This document shows, piece by piece, positions 13,661 to 14,551 of a stretch of DNA of 14,551 bases. Every line of letters starts with the position of its first letter. The stretch's first letter is position 1. The position numbers and the translations under genes were made by a program. The stretch comes from a bacterium (GTDB lineage: Bacteria > Pseudomonadota > Gammaproteobacteria > Berkiellales > Berkiellaceae). The notes beneath the pieces are model-generated. The model did no database searches. It saw only the letters and a program-made list of their open reading frames with translations, and was not told the DNA's origin. The stretch covers positions 1 through 14,551 of the forward strand of contig RFNU01000166.1 of assembly GCA_009927065.1 (NCBI GenBank), in the 5' to 3' direction.

Positions 13661-14479
13661 TTAAACTAAACGGCCAACTCGCTTGAATGAGACTTGATAA
13701 TCTTTCCAGCTGAATGACAATATCACGTATTGAGCTTTACCGCATAAAAACCTCTCTGGCACAAAACCCCAATATCTTGAGTCTTGTGAATTATCACGAT
13801 TATCGCCCAAGACAAAATAATGTCCTTGAGGAACAATAAAATCAAGATCAAAAGGCTTATGCAATGCGGGAATTGTTTCAATCACAACATCATGGGAGCC
13901 TAGCTTCTGTTCATGAAAATAAGTGTCTATACGAATTTTTTGGTGTTGAGGTAAAGAAAGATACTCATAACTTTGATTCTTAAATTCAGTAGCCATGAGT
14001 TGACCATTAATAGTCAACTTTTGACCTTCCACTTTAATATGATCTCCAGGAAGCCCTATCATTCTTTTAATCATTTTTCGTTGTGTAGGCTTATCAGGTT
14101 GTAGAAAGACTACGACATCCCCTCGCTCAGGAGGATGAAATGCTGCAATAGTCGTATTAAGGCCAGGAACTTTAAATCCATATTCATATTTATTAACCAA
14201 GACAAAATCACCTGGATATAAGCTCGGTTGCATTGAGCCTGAAGGGATTAAATACATTTCGTAAAAAAATCCTCTAATAATCAAAACAGCCAGTAACTCC
14301 CAAAATGTTATTCCAATAAATCTGATTGTTTGATTAATAAAAGCAGGCCTATCTAAAAAAGCAGGATAATAGCGTTTAATTGTTTTAGCGATAGCGCACA
14401 CTACAACGAGGATTGTTAAATAAAATGCAAAATCTCTATTAACAAAAATGATATTTGTATCATTAAGCAGTAAATTCAT
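13661..14479 (-). CDS. lepB: Signal peptidase I
   Basis: Inner-membrane serine protease that removes signal peptides from exported proteins. At 272 aa it is a little shorter than E. coli LepB (324). There are two N-terminal membrane segments, at about residues 17-31 and 54-72. Box B is PSGSMQPSLYPGD with catalytic Ser82. Box D is RGDVVVFLQP, leading to KMIKRMIGLPGD with general base Lys138. Box E is GDNRDNSQDSRYWGFVP. All catalytic elements are intact. The ATG at 14479 is preceded by AGGAG, at a rather long spacing of 11 bases, with no alternative start between. It follows lepA by 31 bases, the classic lepA-lepB arrangement. Confidence 0.97.
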   Translation of the reverse strand: MNLLLNDTNIIFVNRDFAFYLTILVVVCAIAKTIKRYYPAFLDRPAFINQTIRFIGITFWELLAVLIIRGFFYEMYLIPSGSMQPSLYPGDFVLVNKYEYGFKVPGLNTTIAAFHPPERGDVVVFLQPDKPTQRKMIKRMIGLPGDHIKVEGQKLTINGQLMATEFKNQSYEYLSLPQHQKIRIDTYFHEQKLGSHDVVIETIPALHKPFDLDFIVPQGHYFVLGDNRDNSQDSRYWGFVPERFLCGKAQYVILSFSWKDYQVSFKRVGRLV

Positions 14480-14510
14480 GAACGCGTATGCTCCTTTATT
14501 TTTAATAAGA

Positions 14511-14551
14511 TTAGCTATCGATTTTCAAAATAGCTAAGAATGCCTCTTGCG
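14511..14551 (-). CDS. lepA: Elongation factor 4 (LepA), C-terminal end
   Basis: Only the last 12 residues are inside the window: QEAFLAILKIDS followed by TAA (14513-14511). This matches the conserved LepA terminus of the form I-P-Q-E-A-F-L-A-[IV]-L-[KR]. LepA is a translational GTPase acting on the ribosome. Its position 31 bases upstream of lepB on the same strand, as in many proteobacteria, makes the assignment firm despite the short length. Confidence 0.85.
   Translation of the reverse strand, partial: QEAFLAILKIDS

Overview
The window looks like a chromosomal segment from an AT-rich, host-associated gammaproteobacterium, most plausibly of the Legionellales (Coxiella/Legionella-like) type. 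This is an inference from the mixture of gammaproteobacterial housekeeping genes (lepA-lepB, relA, adk, pyrG-ftsB), two ankyrin-repeat genes of the kind common in intracellular bacteria, and a lysine/alanine-rich histone H1-like protein. No rRNA or tRNA gene is visible. Every confident gene is on the minus strand except a DedA/VTT-family fragment on the plus strand at the left edge.

Read in the direction of transcription (right to left), the window starts with the last codons of lepA, then lepB (signal peptidase I), then a 934-residue protein with C-terminal ankyrin repeats. Next come a dispersed hairpin element and a cluster of relA (ppGpp synthetase), a PEP-carboxylase homologue and adk (adenylate kinase). 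The PEP-carboxylase homologue and adk are separated by only 7 bases. trxA (thioredoxin) follows with its own likely promoter. A 535-base gene-free stretch then holds three phased A7 tracts, a good plus-strand promoter and several hairpins, so it may encode a small RNA. After that come the histone-like gene, built on a 30-bp tandem repeat, then pyrG and ftsB as a tight pair, and a second ankyrin gene of 359 codons. The left edge holds the convergent DedA-type fragment.

Three things deserve most attention. (1) The PEP-carboxylase homologue keeps the fold landmarks and the C-terminal N-x-G end but has lost several residues needed for catalysis: the TAHPTE histidine, the FHGRGG histidine and the following arginine. 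It looks like a pseudoenzyme or an enzyme with a changed role. (2) A short hairpin element of about 67 bp occurs in two clear copies and one degenerate copy, always beside an ankyrin gene; two copies in the same orientation bracket the 359-codon ankyrin gene. (3) The phased A-tract, promoter and hairpin region between the histone gene and trxA has no protein-coding explanation. The housekeeping genes look intact. The ankyrin genes, the repeats and the absence of the usual neighbours (no rnc after lepB, no eno between pyrG and ftsB) suggest a rearranged genome.
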